Shown piece after piece: positions 4,993 through 5,211 of a DNA stretch of 5,211 nt; position 1 is the first letter of the stretch, and every line of letters starts with the position of its first letter. A program made the translations under genes and the position numbers. The DNA comes from DASROJ01 sp035646975 (GTDB taxonomy: Bacteria; Acidobacteriota; Polarisedimenticolia; JACPZX01; DASXTC01). The notes under the pieces were generated by a model. The model worked only from the letters and a program-made list of their open reading frames with translations. It ran no database searches and was not told the DNA's origin. The stretch spans positions 1 to 5,211 of the forward strand of contig DASROJ010000046.1 of NCBI GenBank assembly GCA_035646975.1, given 5' to 3'.

Positions 4993-5211
4993 TCATTTCA
5001 AGCCGCCGGTCCGCGAAAGGATCTCCCGTGCGGCCGGATCGTCGGGAGCCGATTTCAGGATCCTCAGCGCCCGTTCGCGCGCGCCGGCCGGATCTCCTTC
5101 CGACAGCAGCAGCGCCGCCATCGCTCGCGCCACCTCGAGACTGCCCGGGTCGGCCTTCTCGGCCACCGACAGGTTCGCCAGGGCTTCGGCGGCAGCCGCC
5201 GGACCATGCCG
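4993..5211 (-). CDS. C-terminal end of a TPR-like or helical-repeat protein (5' end cut off by window)
   Basis: The last 72 residues of a gene entering from the right edge. The visible part is alanine- and leucine-rich paired helices with turns, A-D-P-G-S-L-E-V-A-R-A-M-A-A-L-L and G-D-P-A-G-A-R-E-R-A-L-R-I-L followed by A-P-D-D-P-A-A-R-E-I-L. The spacing of Ala, Leu and the D-P turns is that of tetratricopeptide repeats, although with so little sequence another alpha-solenoid is possible. TPR tails like this occur at the ends of many larger proteins, including alkaline-phosphatase-superfamily sulfatase-like proteins and O-linked transferase-like proteins, so no function is inferred. Its stop lies 3 nt from the hairpin, convergent with the exported-protein gene. 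Confidence 0.7.
   Translation of the reverse strand, partial: RHGPAAAAEALANLSVAEKADPGSLEVARAMAALLLSEGDPAGARERALRILKSAPDDPAAREILSRTGGLK

Noticed and set aside
4211..4996. Minus-strand open frame opposite the exported-protein gene.
   Set aside because: The plus strand has a GGAGG site, a signal peptide and an internal duplication; the minus frame has no motif and runs through the terminator hairpin.
1..5211. CRISPR arrays, tRNA or rRNA genes, insertion sequences, attachment sites.
   Set aside because: No regularly spaced repeats, cloverleaf-like sequence, transposase motifs or flanking terminal repeats were seen.

Overview
This is a GC-rich, gene-dense bacterial segment holding four complete protein genes with clear families, one complete exported protein of uncertain family, and two genes cut by the window edges. 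A lipobox protein, a Sec signal-peptide protein and an FHA-GAF-SpoIIE phosphatase in one short stretch suggest a high-GC Gram-negative-type lineage such as Acidobacteriota or a similar soil or metagenomic phylum. That placement is an inference from style and gene content; no marker gene in the window fixes it.

Layout. Leftward from a control region at about 2356-2559 runs a gene string: an RsbW-like anti-sigma-factor serine kinase (2355-1906), a STAS-domain RsbV/SpoIIAA-like antagonist (1833-1492), a zinc-dependent medium-chain dehydrogenase (1482-511), and a lipoprotein of the alkaline-phosphatase superfamily (524 to beyond the left edge). The last three are packed tightly (9-nt gap, then a 14-nt overlap), so they look co-transcribed. 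Rightward from the same control region runs an FHA-GAF-PP2C (SpoIIE/RsbU-like) phosphatase (2560-4227), then a small exported protein built from two copies of one domain (4349-4939). A perfect 11-bp GC hairpin (4962-4990) separates it from a convergent gene encoding a TPR-like C-terminus that enters from the right edge.

How the genes work together. The kinase, STAS protein and phosphatase are the three parts of a partner-switching circuit: the kinase phosphorylates the STAS serine, the PP2C phosphatase removes the phosphate, and the STAS protein's phosphorylation state decides which partner the kinase binds. All visible catalytic and phospho-acceptor residues are intact. The phosphatase carries two candidate inputs: an FHA domain that would read a phosphothreonine signal from a Ser/Thr kinase, and a GAF domain that could sense a small molecule or a protein partner. 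Two divergent promoters with perfect TTGACA boxes lie between the kinase and phosphatase genes, so both arms may be controlled from one short region. No sigma factor is present in the window, so the output of the switch is unknown.
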